From Flavobacterium sp. LHD-85 (lineage in GTDB: Bacteria; Bacteroidota; Bacteroidia; Flavobacteriales; Flavobacteriaceae), in assembly GCF_030929595.1 (NCBI RefSeq), contig NZ_JAVFVR010000005.1, positions 248,001 through 312,000 of the forward strand: a stretch of 64,000 nucleotides of DNA. Reading direction: 5' to 3'. The notes under the pieces are model-generated. The model saw only the letters and a program-made list of their open reading frames with translations, had not been told where the DNA came from and made no database searches. Positions 18,236 to 27,450 of this stretch are shown one piece after another; within the stretch, counting starts at the first letter, position 1, and the number at the start of each line of letters is the position of its first letter. The position numbers and the translations under genes were made by a program.

Positions 18236-18913
18236 TTAGAACTCTTCAGTGTCTAAAGCGCGGTTGATGAATTCGTTTAGTGGTTTTAGAGCTATCAGTT
18301 TTTGGCTTATTTTTTTTACGAAATCTTTCTGGGTAACTTCTGAGATGTCATAAACTTGAGTAGCTGTAAAACTTTTTAGTTTTAAAAATTCGATTGCTGG
18401 ATGGTCTTTTTCGTAACCGCGAGGCATGCTTTTAAGCGAATTGTTTTCGTTGATGTCTAAACTTCCAAATTCTTTCTTGAAGTTTTTGTCGCTTAAAATT
18501 TCCTGTAAATCTTCGTAGAAAAAAGCAATTTCTTTACGAACTTTTTTCAAATCTTCAGATTCAGGAGAATAAAATCCGCCTGCAATAAAACTAGCGCCTT
18601 TTTCTATATGTACATAATATCCAGCACGATTTAAACCTTTCATTCCGCAAGACATCCAGACGCCTAAATGAGCTTTGTAAGGAGATTTGTCTTTTGAAAA
18701 ACGAATGTCACGATTGATTCTGAATGTACAGTTTTTAACTTCCAGTAATTCTAATGAAGGATCAAGCGGTTTCATTGCGTCCAGAAAATCACTCACCAAT
18801 TGATGATAGTCTTTCTTGAAAACTTCGTATCGTTTTTTATTGTCCTGAAACCATTCTCTGTTATTGTTCTTTTTTAAATCGTCTAAAAATTGCAATGATT
18901 CTTTCGCTAGCAT
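18236..18913 (-). CDS. DUF2461 domain-containing protein
   Basis: A 225-residue cytosolic protein matching the DUF2461/TIGR02453 family. It has the N-terminal FLDDLKKNNNREWFQDNKKRY, the central FRINRDIRFSKDKSPYKAHLGVW and the GYYVHIEKGASFIAGGFY segment. The family is conserved in Bacteroidota and fungi but has no assigned biochemical role. Palindromic repeats flank it on both sides, so it is probably monocistronic. Confidence 0.9.
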   Translation of the reverse strand: MLAKESLQFLDDLKKNNNREWFQDNKKRYEVFKKDYHQLVSDFLDAMKPLDPSLELLEVKNCTFRINRDIRFSKDKSPYKAHLGVWMSCGMKGLNRAGYYVHIEKGASFIAGGFYSPESEDLKKVRKEIAFFYEDLQEILSDKNFKKEFGSLDINENNSLKSMPRGYEKDHPAIEFLKLKSFTATQVYDISEVTQKDFVKKISQKLIALKPLNEFINRALDTEEF

Positions 18914-18950
18914 ATTCTGTGTTTTTTGATTGCAGTTGTTTTTAAGGTTG

Positions 18951-19059
18951 CACTAATTACACGAATTTACGCTAATTTTTCTATTGCTTATCGATCAACT
19001 TTGATAAAGTTCGAAACTTTGTCAAAGTTTTTAATTAGTGAAAATTCGTGTAATTAGTG
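18951..19059. repeat. Nested periodic palindrome
   Basis: Outer arms CACTAATTACACGAATTT (18951-18968) and its exact complement (19042-19059) enclose a second palindrome, AACTTTGATAAAGTT (18997-19011) with AACTTTGTCAAAGTT (19015-19029). It is a two-layer structure between recF and the DUF2461 gene. Confidence 0.8.
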
Positions 19060-19070
19060 GTAAAAAAACT

Positions 19071-20150
19071 TTACAAATTGAATATCTTATAAGTCTGATG
19101 TGTCGATTTTACAATCGCTTCGGTTCTTTCTGGATGCGTGTCCGAAATGAAAAGCTGTCCAAATGTTTCACTGTTTACCATTTCTACAATTTTGGCAACA
19201 CGCGTTTCGTCTAGTTTGTCAAAAATATCATCAAACAAAAGAATTGGTTTTACACCGCTTTGTTTTTTCAGGAATTCAAATTGCGCCAGTTTCAAAGCGA
19301 TCAGAAAAGATTTTTGCTGACCTTGCGATCCGAATTTTTTTATCGGATGCGAATCAATTTCAAAAGACAAATCATCTTTATGAGTTCCGACGGTAGTGTA
19401 GTGTAGCGCTCTGTCTTTGTTGATGTTTTCCTGTAAAAGTGTCAAAAGATCTTTTTCAAACAAATGACTTTCGTAAACCAGTTGCACACTTTCTTCAGAT
19501 CCCGTGATGGCTTGATGATGTCTATTAAATATAGGTATAAACTGTTCTAAGAAATCTTTTCGTTTTTCAAAAATCGATTTCCCATATTCATTTAATTGCT
19601 CATTATATATAGATAAGGTATCATTGTCAAAAGTATGATTGAGTGCAAAATATTTCAAAAGTGCATTTCGCTGCACAATCACTTTTTGATATTGAATAAG
19701 CTGATGCAGATAAGTAGAGTCTAATTGCGAAATCACGCTATCCATAAATTTACGGCGTGTTTCACTTCCTTCAATAATTAGATCGCGGTCTGCTGGAGAG
19801 ATAATTACTAGCGGAATAAACCCGATATGATCTGAGAATTTATCATAAGGTTTTCCGTTTCGTTTTAAAACTTTTTTTTGTCCTTTTTTCAAACTGCAGA
19901 CAATCTGTTCTGTTCTTTCGTTCTTTTCCAGTTCGGCATCAATAACAAAAAACTCTTCTCCATGCTTGATATTTTGAACTGCAAGCGGATTAAAATAGCT
20001 TTTTCCGTAAGCCAAATGGTAAATAGCATCGAGCACATTGGTTTTTCCAATGCCATTTTTGCCTACAAAGCAGTTGATTTTGATGTCAAAATCAAAACTG
20101 GCCTCTGAAAAATTTTTGTAATTAAATAAAGAAATTTTGTTAAGATGCAT
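19071..20150 (-). CDS. recF: DNA replication and repair protein RecF
   Basis: RecF is an SMC-like ATPase that helps load RecA at gapped DNA with RecO and RecR. I start at the ATG at 20150 (359 residues), since the family begins [14 protein letters not shown]; five codons upstream add nothing. Walker A is GKNGIGKTN near 31-39; the ABC signature region is [18 protein letters not shown]; Walker B is [14 protein letters not shown], followed by the D-loop and FISDTHPER. dnaA, dnaN and gyrB are not adjacent, as is common outside Proteobacteria. Confidence 0.94.
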   Translation of the reverse strand: MHLNKISLFNYKNFSEASFDFDIKINCFVGKNGIGKTNVLDAIYHLAYGKSYFNPLAVQNIKHGEEFFVIDAELEKNERTEQIVCSLKKGQKKVLKRNGKPYDKFSDHIGFIPLVIISPADRDLIIEGSETRRKFMDSVISQLDSTYLHQLIQYQKVIVQRNALLKYFALNHTFDNDTLSIYNEQLNEYGKSIFEKRKDFLEQFIPIFNRHHQAITGSEESVQLVYESHLFEKDLLTLLQENINKDRALHYTTVGTHKDDLSFEIDSHPIKKFGSQGQQKSFLIALKLAQFEFLKKQSGVKPILLFDDIFDKLDETRVAKIVEMVNSETFGQLFISDTHPERTEAIVKSTHQTYKIFNL

Positions 20151-20360
20151 TTTTAAAGACTCCAAGTATAAAAACCACTGTTTTTAGCAGTAAAAATTTG
20201 AGCGTGCAAATTACCGAAAATTATCGATATAATTGGCTTTAGGGCTTTCTTGAGCTTATTTATTTTACCGCTTCCGCGAAAGGATAAGCGAATAAGGAAA
20301 ATATTTCTTTTAAAATAGTGATAAAATTGAAATTTTTTACCTCAGTTTCAAGAAAAATTT

Positions 20361-20368
20361 TATTTTTG
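20361..20368 (+). promoter_or_regulatory. Candidate -7 element for the TPR/ribH transcript
   Basis: TATTTTTG matches TAnnTTTG and lies 22 bp before the ATG at 20391. Confidence 0.4.
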
Positions 20369-20390
20369 CCGTTCACTAAATAAATTTTAA

Positions 20391-21173
20391 ATGGCAACTT
20401 ACAATAAAAGAGGATATAAGACACCAAAAGAAAAGGAAGTAAAAGAGGTGGTTACTGAAGAGCAACAAGTAATTATTGATGAAAAAGATAGTACAACGGC
20501 TGGAGTTTTCTCAAAATTAGATGAAACTGCTTCAAGAACTGAGGATTGGGTGGCTAAAAATCAAAAAATCATTATTGGTTTAGTTGCTGGTATTGCAGTT
20601 GCTACAATTGGATATTTGGCTTACCAAAAATTTATTGCAACTCCTAAACAAGAAGAGGCTGCAAGTGAAATGTTTGTTGCTCAACAAAACTTTGAAAAAG
20701 CTGTAAACGGTGTTTCTAGCGATTCATTATTCAAATTATCATTAAACGGTTCTGAAGGAAAATTCGGATTTATCAAAATTGCTGACGAATATTCTGGAAC
20801 TGATGCTGGAAACTTAGCAAACTACTACGCTGGTATCGCTTACCTAAACACTGGTAAATTTGATGAGGCAATTAAATATTTAGGTGAATTCAAATCAGAA
20901 GATGTAATCTTAAGCGCTTTGGCAAAAGGTGCTACAGGAGATGCTTACGCTCAAAAAAATCAGCAAAAAGAAGCTTTAGATTTTTATGTGAAAGCTGCTG
21001 AGTCTAACAAAAACGATTTTACAACGCCTCGTTTCTTGTTAAAAGCTGGGAAAACTGCTTTAGCTTTAGGACAAAAAGAAGATGCATTGAAATATTTCAA
21101 TGACATTAAAGATAATTACGACAGTACTCCAGAAGCAGCATCTGTTGATGCTTTGATCGGATTAGCGCAATAA
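20391..21173 (+). CDS. Single-pass membrane TPR protein (YfgM-like)
   Basis: A 260-residue protein with a charged cytoplasmic N-terminus, one membrane helix about 62-83 (KIIIGLVAGIAVATIGYLAY), and a periplasmic tetratricopeptide domain (LANYYAGIAYLNTGKFDEAIKYL; AKGATGDAYAQKNQQKEALDFYVKAA; RFLLKAGKTALALGQKEDALKYF). The layout resembles YfgM/ancillary SecYEG or BamB-associated TPR proteins, but the assignment is by architecture only. It precedes ribH by 78 bp. This order is common in flavobacteria. Confidence 0.82.
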   Translation: MATYNKRGYKTPKEKEVKEVVTEEQQVIIDEKDSTTAGVFSKLDETASRTEDWVAKNQKIIIGLVAGIAVATIGYLAYQKFIATPKQEEAASEMFVAQQNFEKAVNGVSSDSLFKLSLNGSEGKFGFIKIADEYSGTDAGNLANYYAGIAYLNTGKFDEAIKYLGEFKSEDVILSALAKGATGDAYAQKNQQKEALDFYVKAAESNKNDFTTPRFLLKAGKTALALGQKEDALKYFNDIKDNYDSTPEAASVDALIGLAQ

Positions 21174-21174
21174 A

Positions 21175-21244
21175 AATTTTAGACTTTAGATTTTAGATTG
21201 TAGATTTGTAAAGAATCTAAATTCGAAAATCAAAAATCTAAAAT
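21175..21244. repeat. Low-complexity inverted repeat (TTTAGATT family)
   Basis: The gap before ribH consists of TTTAGATT-like words that are mirrored by AATCTAAA words on the other side, giving an imperfect hairpin. Confidence 0.5.
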
Positions 21245-21251
21245 ATTACAG

Positions 21252-21824
21252 ATGGCTACTGAAAATAAAAATCTATCAGAATACGATAAAAACACAATCC
21301 CAAACGCGAAAGACTTTCGGTTTGGGATTGTTGTTTCTGAATGGAATGATACTATAACAGAAGGACTTTATAATGGTGCTTTTGACGCTCTAGTTGATTG
21401 CGATGTTCCGGCTCAACAAATTATCCGTTGGAATGTTCCAGGAAGTTTTGAGTTGATTTATGGAGCTAAGAAAATGCTTCAGACTCAAAATGTTGATGCA
21501 GTTATCGTAATTGGTTGTGTAATTCAAGGAGAAACAAAGCATTTTGACTTTGTGTGCGAAGGTGTTACACAAGGAATTAAAGACTTGAATGTTCAAACGG
21601 ACATTCCGGTTATTTTCTGTGTTTTAACAGATAATAATATGCAACAGTCAATTGACAGAAGCGGAGGAGTTCACGGGAACAAAGGAACTGAAGCGGCAAT
21701 TGCAGCGATCAAAATGGCTTACATTCGTCAGCAGGCTTCAATCGCTCACGTTTTCAATCAGCCATTATTGACTTCTGGAGCGCTTCAAATTGAAGATTCT
21801 CCTAGAAAAATAGAAAACGAATAA
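21252..21824 (+). CDS. ribH: 6,7-dimethyl-8-ribityllumazine synthase
   Basis: RibH condenses 5-amino-6-ribitylaminouracil with dihydroxybutanone phosphate to give lumazine, the penultimate step of riboflavin synthesis, in an icosahedral or pentameric assembly. Conserved pieces are FGIVVSEWND, VPGSFELIYGAKK, VIVIGCVIQGETKHFDFVCEGV with the catalytic His, and PVIFCVLTDNN. At 190 residues it is longer than the usual 155-165, with a 25-residue N-terminal and a 20-residue C-terminal extension. No other rib gene or FMN riboswitch is seen here. Confidence 0.95.
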   Translation: MATENKNLSEYDKNTIPNAKDFRFGIVVSEWNDTITEGLYNGAFDALVDCDVPAQQIIRWNVPGSFELIYGAKKMLQTQNVDAVIVIGCVIQGETKHFDFVCEGVTQGIKDLNVQTDIPVIFCVLTDNNMQQSIDRSGGVHGNKGTEAAIAAIKMAYIRQQASIAHVFNQPLLTSGALQIEDSPRKIENE

Positions 21825-21848
21825 AGCACGTTTGTTTTAAAAAATATT

Positions 21849-21886
21849 AAAACCTATACTGTGTAATAACGGTATAGGTTTTTTTG
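21849..21886 (+). terminator. Terminator after ribH
   Basis: AAAACCTATAC (21849-21859) pairs with GTATAGGTTTTT around a 12-nt loop and continues as T-rich sequence. Confidence 0.85.
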
Positions 21887-21979
21887 TTTTTTTTATGATT
21901 GATCTTATTCTAAAAGCCAATCAAAATTCACTAAATTTGTACTTCTTGGTTTGCAAAAACCTAACCTAAACTTTAAAAC

Positions 21980-21987
21980 TATTTTTG
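21980..21987 (+). promoter_or_regulatory. Candidate -7 element of mutL
   Basis: TATTTTTG matches TAnnTTTG and ends 4 bp before the mutL ATG, which would give a leaderless message. A second match, TAAATTTG at 21932-21939, would give a normal leader, so which one is used is open. Confidence 0.35.
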
Positions 21988-21991
21988 CTTA

Positions 21992-23932
21992 ATGTCGAGT
22001 ATTATTCAATTGCTTCCTGATCACGTTGCTAACCAAATTGCTGCTGGAGAGGTGGTTCAAAGACCAGCTTCAGTCGTAAAAGAATTGTTAGAAAATGCGG
22101 TCGATGCCAAAGCAACTGATATCAAATTGATTATAAAAGATGCCGGTAAATCGCTTGTGCAAGTTATCGATAATGGAGTCGGAATGACCGTTACAGATGC
22201 GCGCTTGTGTTTTGCTCGTCATGCAACATCCAAAATCCGTCAGGCTGAAGATTTGTTTTCATTAGGAACAAAAGGTTTCCGTGGAGAAGCGTTGGCTTCT
22301 ATTGCAGCGATCGCTCACATGGAAATGAAGACCAAACAAGATCAAGATGAACTTGGAACGCATATTGTAATTGAGGGAAGTAAGTTTGTTTCGCAAGAAG
22401 TGGCGGTTTTGCCAAAAGGAACTTCGTTTGCGGTTAAAAACCTGTTTTTTAATATTCCTGCTCGTCGTAATTTCTTAAAGTCAGATACAGTTGAGTTTCG
22501 TCACGTAATGGATGAATTTCAGCGTGTAGCATTGGCACATCCAAATATTCATTTTAGTTTTTATCATAACGGAAGTGAAATGTACAATCTTCCTGCAGCA
22601 GGATACCGTCAGAGAATTGTAGGTATCATGTCTGGGAAAACAAATGAAAAATTAGTTCCAGTAAACGAAGATACAGAGATTATCAATGTTCAAGGTTTTG
22701 TATGCAAACCCGAGTTTGCAAAGAAAAATAGGGGAGAACAGTTCTTTTTTGTAAACGATCGATTTATAAAAAGCAGTTTCCTTCACCATGCAGTTATGTC
22801 TGCATACGACGGATTGCTGAAAGACGGTTCTCAACCAAGTTATTTCTTGTATCTACAGGTTCCGCCAAATACAATTGATATCAATATTCACCCAACTAAA
22901 ACAGAAATTAAGTTTGATGATGAGCAAGCTCTTTATGCTATTTTAAGAGCATCTATCAAACATAGTTTAGGACAGTTTAATGTCGCTCCAGTTTTAGATT
23001 TCGATAGAGATGCCAATTTAGATACGCCGTATCATTATAAAGATGTAGAAGTTGGAATTCCAACAATTCAGGTAGACGGAACTTTTAATCCTTTTACTGA
23101 TGATAAAACCAATCAGCATTATAGTAAAGCTGCTTCGGGATCGTCTGGATATAGTTCAGGGTCTTCTTTTTCGTCTTCGTCAGGATCATCATCTTCTGGA
23201 TCGTCATATTCAGGATATTCTAAAAAAGTAGAGCCAACTGCAAGTTGGGAAAGTTTGTATGTTGGTTTAGATGTTGAAAATCCAGAAAGTATAGAAAGTT
23301 CGCCTTTTACATTCGAAAATGAGGAAGTGACCTCTTCTTTGTTTAATGATGAAGAGGTAGAACAAGCGACGCAGAAAACCTATCAAATTCATAAAAAATA
23401 TATTGTATCGCCAATAAAATCAGGAATGATTATTGTAGATCAGCAGCGTGCGCATCAGCGAATTTTGTACGAACAATTTTTGCTGAATATGACCGTTAAT
23501 CAGGCTTCGAGCCAGCAATTGCTTTTTCCTTTAGATTTGTTTTATTCGGCATCTGAAATGGAATTAATCGAAGAGTTAAAACCTTCGCTAGCAACAACTG
23601 GATTTGTTTTTGACGAAAGTAAAACAGATCACGTTGTAATTTCGGGAATTCCTGTAAATATTACAGAAAGCGAAGTTTCGCAGGTAATTGAGCAATTATT
23701 GAGTGATTTGCAGGACGGAATTCCAGCAAACAGCTACAGTCAGAACGATACAATTGCCAAATCAATGGCAAAAAGTTTAGCGGTTAAAACAGGATCTTAT
23801 TTAACCGAAAAAGAACAAGATAATTTGGTAAACGGTTTGTTTGCCTGTAAAGATCCAAATATTTCACCTTTTCAAAAACCTACCTTCATTACCATGCGTG
23901 TTGAAGATATAGATAAAAAGTTTGCTTTATGA
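21992..23932 (+). CDS. mutL: DNA mismatch repair protein MutL
   Basis: MutL links MutS mismatch recognition to strand processing. The N-terminal GHKL ATPase is clear in 646 residues: ENAVDA (Mg-binding Asn), DNGVGM and TKGFRGEALASI. A Ser/Gly-rich linker spans about 380-410. The C-terminal dimerisation domain begins near 460 (YIVSPIKSGMIIVDQQRAHQ). In the place where endonuclease-type MutL proteins carry DQHAX2EX4E, this protein has DQQRAHQRILYE, lacking the His and the first Glu of the motif, so nicking activity may be lost or rebuilt. The gene overlaps the next by 4 nt. Confidence 0.95.
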   Translation: MSSIIQLLPDHVANQIAAGEVVQRPASVVKELLENAVDAKATDIKLIIKDAGKSLVQVIDNGVGMTVTDARLCFARHATSKIRQAEDLFSLGTKGFRGEALASIAAIAHMEMKTKQDQDELGTHIVIEGSKFVSQEVAVLPKGTSFAVKNLFFNIPARRNFLKSDTVEFRHVMDEFQRVALAHPNIHFSFYHNGSEMYNLPAAGYRQRIVGIMSGKTNEKLVPVNEDTEIINVQGFVCKPEFAKKNRGEQFFFVNDRFIKSSFLHHAVMSAYDGLLKDGSQPSYFLYLQVPPNTIDINIHPTKTEIKFDDEQALYAILRASIKHSLGQFNVAPVLDFDRDANLDTPYHYKDVEVGIPTIQVDGTFNPFTDDKTNQHYSKAASGSSGYSSGSSFSSSSGSSSSGSSYSGYSKKVEPTASWESLYVGLDVENPESIESSPFTFENEEVTSSLFNDEEVEQATQKTYQIHKKYIVSPIKSGMIIVDQQRAHQRILYEQFLLNMTVNQASSQQLLFPLDLFYSASEMELIEELKPSLATTGFVFDESKTDHVVISGIPVNITESEVSQVIEQLLSDLQDGIPANSYSQNDTIAKSMAKSLAVKTGSYLTEKEQDNLVNGLFACKDPNISPFQKPTFITMRVEDIDKKFAL

Positions 23933-24678
23933 TGAATATGACTCCAGTTGTTAAACAACTGCTTATTATTAATATTATATTTTTTATTGGTTCTCAGTTA
24001 GTGCCAATATCATACGAGTATTTCGCGATGTTCTTTCCAGAAAATCCAAGTTTCCGAGTATGGCAGCCTATCACGCATATGTTCATGCATGGCGGGATTA
24101 TGCATATTGCATTTAACATGTTTGCATTGGTTTCTTTTGGATCTGCTTTAGAACATTTTTGGGGAGGTAAAAAGTTTTTATTTTTTTACATCTCTTGTGG
24201 TTTGGGTTCGGCATTGCTTCATACAGCGGTAAATTATTACTTTTTTGAGGATACAATTAATATCTTGACTGCTAATGGTTATCATAAGGCTGATATTTTG
24301 AATATTTTAAGTCAAGGAAAAATAGATACTAGATGGCAGACTTTAGTAAGTGCACCTCAATTTGATGGGTTTACAAGTGCTTATATAGGAACTGTTGTTG
24401 GAGCTTCTGGTGCTATTTACGGTTTGCTTACGGCATTTGCTTTTATGTTTCCAAATGCAGAATTGGCACTTTTGTTTATTCCAGTTCCAATCAAAGCTAA
24501 ATACTTTGTTCCTGGGCTTTTATTAATGGATTTGTTTTTAGGTGTTAAAGGGACTTCTCTGTTTGGAGGTGGCGGTACCGGTATAGCGCATTTTGCCCAC
24601 GTTGGAGGTGCGATTACTGGTTTTTTAATGATGTGGTACTGGAAAAAAAATCAGTTTAATAACAACCGTTGGAATTAA
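23929..24678 (+). CDS. Rhomboid family intramembrane serine protease (first)
   Basis: A 249-residue polytopic protein with six or more helices. It has the rhomboid signature HMFMHGGIMHIAFNMFALVSFG, the catalytic Ser in GASGAIYGLL and the catalytic His in HFAHVGGAITGF. Rhomboids cleave membrane helices of other proteins. It starts ATGATG inside the mutL stop codon (4-nt overlap), so it is translationally coupled to mutL; the pair is conserved in many flavobacteria without a known functional link. Confidence 0.92.
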   Translation: MMNMTPVVKQLLIINIIFFIGSQLVPISYEYFAMFFPENPSFRVWQPITHMFMHGGIMHIAFNMFALVSFGSALEHFWGGKKFLFFYISCGLGSALLHTAVNYYFFEDTINILTANGYHKADILNILSQGKIDTRWQTLVSAPQFDGFTSAYIGTVVGASGAIYGLLTAFAFMFPNAELALLFIPVPIKAKYFVPGLLLMDLFLGVKGTSLFGGGGTGIAHFAHVGGAITGFLMMWYWKKNQFNNNRWN

Positions 24679-24720
24679 TTTTTAACTTTAAAGTACGAAT
24701 TCTAAAATAGAAGAATTTTT

Positions 24721-25584
24721 ATGAATATTCTAGACGATTTAAAATTACAGTATAGATTGGGTGGTATCGCTATGCGAGTTATGTATTGGAACATAGCATG
24801 TTTTATTGTATCACTTATCTTTTTCTATCAATTTTCAGTAGGTCAGTTTGCATTTCCAAATTGGCTGGCTTTGTCGTCAGATCCTCAGGTTTTTATGTTT
24901 AAACCTTGGACTTTTTTAACGTATGCATTCTTTCACGACGGATTTTTCCATCTGTTATTCAATATGATGGTGCTTAATTTTGCGAGCACATTGTTCTTGA
25001 CTTATTTTACTCAAAAACAATATTTAGGATTATATCTTTTAAGTGCTCTTTTTGCAGGAGTTGCTTTTGCGCTGAGTTTTTATTTTTCTAATATCAGCGG
25101 TTCCATTGTTGGAGCTTCTGCTGCTATTATGGCTATTTTGGTGGCCGCGACGACTTATTCTCCTTTGATGAATGTGCGTTTGTTTCTTTTTGGAAATGTG
25201 AAACTCTGGCATATAACAGCTGTTATTCTAATTTTAGATTTAATGCAGTTCCGTTTAGGAAATATGGGCGGACACATTTCGCATCTTGCTGGTGCTTTCT
25301 TCGGATTTGCTTATATTAAATTACTTCAAAACGGTACAGATTTAAGTATCGTTGTTTCTAAAACGTTAGATTTCTTTGTAAATCTTTTTAGAAAATCTCC
25401 TACGACCCCATTTACAAAAGTTCATAAAAATTACAAAAAACCTACAGAAAAAACGACATCAAGAATTGTTACGAAAGATAAAACGCAACAGCAGATTGAT
25501 GAAATTTTAGACAAAATAAGCCAGTCGGGATACGATTGTCTGACAAAGGAAGAAAAAGAGTTTTTATTTAAAGCTGGAAAATAA
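24721..25584 (+). CDS. Rhomboid family protease with C-terminal DUF6576-like tail (second)
   Basis: A 287-residue rhomboid. The membrane core has YAFFHDGFFHLLFNMMVLNF, the catalytic serine in GASAAIMAIL and His in HISHLAGAFFGFAY. After the last helix comes a cytosolic tail (about 210-287) whose end, QQQIDEILDKISQSGYDCLT, is the helical DUF6576 segment found on Bacteroidota rhomboids. It follows the first rhomboid by 42 bp; the two differ in loop length and tail, so they are old paralogues rather than a recent copy. Confidence 0.9.
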   Translation: MNILDDLKLQYRLGGIAMRVMYWNIACFIVSLIFFYQFSVGQFAFPNWLALSSDPQVFMFKPWTFLTYAFFHDGFFHLLFNMMVLNFASTLFLTYFTQKQYLGLYLLSALFAGVAFALSFYFSNISGSIVGASAAIMAILVAATTYSPLMNVRLFLFGNVKLWHITAVILILDLMQFRLGNMGGHISHLAGAFFGFAYIKLLQNGTDLSIVVSKTLDFFVNLFRKSPTTPFTKVHKNYKKPTEKTTSRIVTKDKTQQQIDEILDKISQSGYDCLTKEEKEFLFKAGK

Positions 25585-25603
25585 ACTTGTAGGAGACTTA
25601 AAT

Positions 25604-26650
25604 ATGAAAAACCTTTCTTGGTTTAATAAAATAATGTTCTTTTTGAACATAGTGCTGACCGTGCTTACATTTAGCGTCTATGTTTTACCTTTTTTAGCAC
25701 CTAAAAGTTTTCCGCTTTTATCGGTGCTTACTTTGTTTATGCCCGCCTTTTTTGTGGCCAATATATTGTTCTTTATCTATTGGGGAATTCAGTTTAAAAA
25801 ACGTCTTATTTTGTCTGGTTTGGTTCTGCTGACCGGAATTACATTCATCAGTAAGTTTTATAAGTTTTCTGGGAAAGAGTATGTAAAAGACGAAAAGGAT
25901 TTCTCTGTAATGAGTTACAATGTACGTCTTTTTAACGTTTTTAAGTGGCTGGATCGAGATGATATTCCTTCAAATATTAAAGCTTTTATAGACGAAAAAG
26001 ATCCTGATATTTTGTGTATTCAAGAGTACTCCAATTCGGCGCATTTGGATTTAAAAGTATATCCGCACCGTTATATTTTTATTGATGGGAAGAAAATTAA
26101 AACTGGTCAGGCTATTTTTTCTAAGTTTCCTATTATTGATCAAGGAAATATCATTTTCCCTAAGTCAGACAATAATGTAGTTTATGCTGATATTAAGCGC
26201 GGAAAAGATGTTATTCGTGTTTATAATATGCACTTGCAATCCATTAAGATATCTCCAGATGTAAGCGAGATTTCTGATGATATTGATAATGTGAATCAGA
26301 AAAAATCACAGCGTATTTATGCTAGAATTAGTAAAGGTTTTACGCAACAACAAGAGCAGGCTGAAATTTTTAAAGAGCATATCAAGAAATGCAATTACCC
26401 AATTATTATTTGTGGAGACATGAATAATAGTCCGTTTTCTTATGTTTACAGAAGTATCAAAGGCAAGCTAAAAGATGCTTTTGAAGAAGCTGGAAAAGGT
26501 TTTGGTGCAACTTATAAGTTTAGATATTACCCTGCAAGAATCGACTACATTTTTACAGACAGTAAAATGAAAGTAAAGCAGTTTGAAAGCTTTTCTGACT
26601 TTGAAAATTCAGATCATTATCCTATTATGACAAGACTTTCGGTGGAATGA
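25604..26650 (+). CDS. Membrane-anchored endonuclease/exonuclease/phosphatase family protein
   Basis: A 348-residue protein with three N-terminal membrane helices (about 8-85) and an EEP domain (about 98-348). EEP motifs are FSVMSYNVRLFN, DILCIQEYSN with the metal-binding Glu, IRVYNMHLQS, IIICGDMNNSP, the substrate segment YRSIKGKLKDAF, and IDYIFTDSKM with the final SDHYPIMTRL His. Members act on nucleic acids, inositol phosphates or phospholipids; a membrane anchor makes a lipid or envelope substrate plausible. A purine-rich AGGAG lies 9 bp before the start, unusual in this genome. Last gene of the mutL run. Confidence 0.88.
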   Translation: MKNLSWFNKIMFFLNIVLTVLTFSVYVLPFLAPKSFPLLSVLTLFMPAFFVANILFFIYWGIQFKKRLILSGLVLLTGITFISKFYKFSGKEYVKDEKDFSVMSYNVRLFNVFKWLDRDDIPSNIKAFIDEKDPDILCIQEYSNSAHLDLKVYPHRYIFIDGKKIKTGQAIFSKFPIIDQGNIIFPKSDNNVVYADIKRGKDVIRVYNMHLQSIKISPDVSEISDDIDNVNQKKSQRIYARISKGFTQQQEQAEIFKEHIKKCNYPIIICGDMNNSPFSYVYRSIKGKLKDAFEEAGKGFGATYKFRYYPARIDYIFTDSKMKVKQFESFSDFENSDHYPIMTRLSVE

Positions 26651-26657
26651 TTTATTG

Positions 26658-26738
26658 GTTGAAAGTCAAAAGTCAAAAGTGGAAAGTTAAAGGTTAAGAT
26701 TATATGAGAACTCATAACTCATAATTCACAACTCATAA
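26658..26738. repeat. Low-complexity tandem-word intergenic repeat
   Basis: The gap between converging genes holds words AAAGTCAAAAGTC and then three copies of AACTCATAA with small changes. It is not a clear hairpin. Confidence 0.5.
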
Positions 26739-26739
26739 T

Positions 26740-27354
26740 TTAAATTATTTTCTGTGTCTTTAAATAATCCATTGCAAATTTACCTTCATTAAAAAGCAAA
26801 TCTAAAACACTTAAATTGTTGATAAATCCATGTTTGTCATCAAATACTTGAGTGTATTTTTCAAAAGAATTAGTGTCTTTTTTACCGTTAGCCAAATATC
26901 TGAAATCGGTAAGATCAGCAACTTCATGAAAGTATTCTGTAGTTTTTCCGAATTCCAGTTTCATTCGAAGGCATTTCGTCACAACATCTAAGACTTCGAA
27001 GTTTAAATCCATCAAAAATTGGTGTTTTTTCTCGAAAATAGGAGTAATATCATCTTCGAAATACTCAAAGAAAGGTGAGCTTCTGTATGCGGCTTCAAGC
27101 GATTTAAAATGCTGTTTCTGCCAGTCAAATTCGTTTTCGATTAAAATGTCTTTGGTCTTTTGATGCGCTGCTTTAGAATGCTTAACAGGAATATTTAATA
27201 ATTGAATTCCATTCGGACTATAAATATATGTCCTGTTTCTATTAGTCTGTTTCTGAAAATTGTCTTCCATTTCAAAAGTAATACTGTCAGATTGTGCTAT
27301 AACAGCAAAATGACTAATAGATGGGAAATAAGTTGGAAGTATTAAGGAATTCAT
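26740..27354 (-). CDS. WbqC family protein
   Basis: A 204-residue cytosolic protein of the WbqC-like family (PF08889), named from O-antigen clusters. It shows the family N-terminus LILPTYFPSISHFA, the conserved QKQTNRNRTYIYSPNGIQLL with LNIPVKH, and FKSLEAAYRSSPFFEYFEDD. The enzymatic role is not established. In flavobacteria it lies directly downstream of lepB, as here, separated by a perfect 24-bp hairpin. Confidence 0.88.
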   Translation of the reverse strand: MNSLILPTYFPSISHFAVIAQSDSITFEMEDNFQKQTNRNRTYIYSPNGIQLLNIPVKHSKAAHQKTKDILIENEFDWQKQHFKSLEAAYRSSPFFEYFEDDITPIFEKKHQFLMDLNFEVLDVVTKCLRMKLEFGKTTEYFHEVADLTDFRYLANGKKDTNSFEKYTQVFDDKHGFINNLSVLDLLFNEGKFAMDYLKTQKII

Positions 27355-27375
27355 AGTTTTAATTCTTGTTTAAAC

Positions 27376-27431
27376 GTTTCAGGTTTCAAGTTTCAAGTTT
27401 TTGTGTGAACTTGAAACTTGAAACCTGAAAC
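27376..27431. repeat. Perfect 24-bp periodic palindrome
   Basis: The arm at 27376-27399 is an exact inverted copy of 27408-27431 with an 8-nt loop. Each arm is three tandem copies of an 8-bp GTTTCAAG-like word. It sits between lepB and wbqC and has no T tract in the direction of transcription. Confidence 0.88.
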
Positions 27432-27450
27432 AAAAATAACTTATTTTTTA

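Noticed and set aside
20166..20390. A possible small gene between recF and the TPR gene.
   Set aside because: No frame of useful length; the gap holds a candidate -7 element and nothing else I can support.
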